From Chloroflexota bacterium (GTDB lineage Bacteria > Chloroflexota > Anaerolineae > Anaerolineales > UBA4823): a DNA stretch of 6,323 nt. Positions 5,606 through 6,323 of the stretch are shown here, in pieces. Position numbers and translations under genes: made by a program. The notes below the pieces were generated by a model that was not told the origin of the DNA, searched no databases, and saw nothing but the letters and a program-made list of their open reading frames with translations. The stretch lies in the NCBI GenBank assembly GCA_030613705.1, contig JAUWLJ010000128.1:1-6323 (forward strand), written 5' to 3'. Every line of letters begins with the position of its first letter. Within the stretch, counting starts at the first letter, position 1.

Positions 5606-6323
5606 TTAATTCGTCAAGACTGTTTCGAGTTCGCGTCCTTGAATGAGCATTTGAGCAAAAGTCTCTGGCAGGCCATTGTTCCGGATGGCAGCCACGGCTT
5701 TGTCCACATCATAATCCAACCGGTAGTGACTGACCTGCAATCCATTCTCATTCACCTGCAGGATGGCATAGGCCGCTCGCGGGTTTCCATCATCTGGTCT
5801 CCCAACGCTGCCAGTATTAATGAACAAGGTCTTTTCAATCTGGCGGGTGAACGCCTGGTGGGAATGCCCGCATATGATGGCCGCAAATTCAACCCCGTGC
5901 GTTGCCTTGGCCAGCTGGTTTAATTCCATCAAACGCCTCTCTGGTGTATCGGGTTCTAACAGTTCCTCATTTGATACCGGGCTTCCATGCACCAATAAAA
6001 ACCTGTGGTTCCCTATCTCTAATTCTCTTTCATCTGGCAGAGAGCCCAAGAACTTACGGCTTTTTCTTGAAAGATTTTCATAAGCCCATTTGAACGCCAA
6101 ATATTTCAATGGATGCTTATTCTGGCGCCAGTTTTCATCTTTCTTAGGAAAGTTGAGCACCTTTAAGTCATAGTTTCCAATAATGTTGGTGAACTTCTTT
6201 TTTCGCATCCGTTTTACAACTTGGTTGGGGAATGCCCCGTACCCGACGAAATCACCGATATTCCAGATCTCTTCAACCCCAAGGCTTTTTGCATGGGTTA
6301 AGACCGCCTCCAATGCCGGTAGG
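5606..6323 (-). CDS. Calcineurin-like metallophosphoesterase, N-terminus outside window
   Basis: This binuclear-metal phosphoesterase belongs to the small YfcE/MJ0936-like group. The 238 visible residues start at LPALEAVL, which in this family directly follows the metal-binding D-x-H-x-N motif, so only about the first dozen residues are missing to the right; the TTG at 6313 is internal. Visible metal-site motifs are GDFVGYG (23-29), GNYD (49-52, the family's GNHD/GNYD block), LVHGSP (110-115) and ICGHSHQ, followed by INTGSVGRPDDGNPRAAYAI, a tail characteristic of this subgroup. The end, YDVDKAVAAI and GLPETFAQMLIQGR, also fits. Substrate cannot be deduced; relatives hydrolyse various phosphodiesters in vitro. 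The gene converges on the CHAD gene, with 20 bp between the stop codons and no clear terminator hairpin in that gap. It is on the opposite strand and probably not part of the polyP operon. Confidence 0.93.
   Translation of the reverse strand, partial: LPALEAVLTHAKSLGVEEIWNIGDFVGYGAFPNQVVKRMRKKKFTNIIGNYDLKVLNFPKKDENWRQNKHPLKYLAFKWAYENLSRKSRKFLGSLPDERELEIGNHRFLLVHGSPVSNEELLEPDTPERRLMELNQLAKATHGVEFAAIICGHSHQAFTRQIEKTLFINTGSVGRPDDGNPRAAYAILQVNENGLQVSHYRLDYDVDKAVAAIRNNGLPETFAQMLIQGRELETVLTN

Noticed and set aside
5639..6093. Three overlapping plus-strand open frames within the right end
   Set aside because: All are antisense to the metallophosphoesterase, whose motifs (GDFVGYG, GNYD, GHSH) are unambiguous; the plus-strand frames show nothing recognisable.

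Overview
The window holds most of a polyphosphate (polyP) operon on the + strand, followed by one convergent gene on the - strand. The order is: a truncated PPK2-family kinase (1-566), a complete single-domain PPK2 (630-1409), PPK1 polyphosphate kinase (1436-3607), and a large CHAD-domain protein (3624-5585). A calcineurin-like metallophosphoesterase (5606-6323, minus strand) runs off the right edge. The + strand gaps are 63, 26 and 16 bp. I see no terminator or convincing promoter in any of them, so the four genes look co-transcribed from a promoter left of the window.

The logic is coherent. PPK1 reversibly makes polyP from ATP. PPK2 enzymes of the kind seen here use polyP to phosphorylate nucleotides. 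CHAD is a polyP-binding helical domain. The two PPK2 genes resemble the N- and C-terminal halves of the fused two-domain polyP:AMP phosphotransferase (PAP), but here they are separate proteins with oppositely charged tails (the first acidic, the second lysine-rich).

The most unusual gene is the last + strand one. It is a 653-residue fusion of an N-terminal helix-turn-helix resembling the DNA-binding domain of IS630-type transposases, an acidic linker, a region resembling the C-terminal HD-like domain of Ppx/GppA exopolyphosphatases with the HD residues missing, and a complete CHAD domain. DNA-binding, degenerate polyphosphatase-type and polyP-binding modules in one chain, encoded with polyP kinases, suggest a polyP-responsive regulator or a polyP-DNA tether. 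That function is inference.

The organism is a bacterium of moderate GC content. Gene style, the IS630-like HTH and the metallophosphoesterase subtype fit Chloroflexota (Anaerolineae-like), but this is a family-level impression and not proven. No RNA genes, CRISPR arrays, intact mobile elements or origins were found. No stretch above 300 bases lacks a gene.
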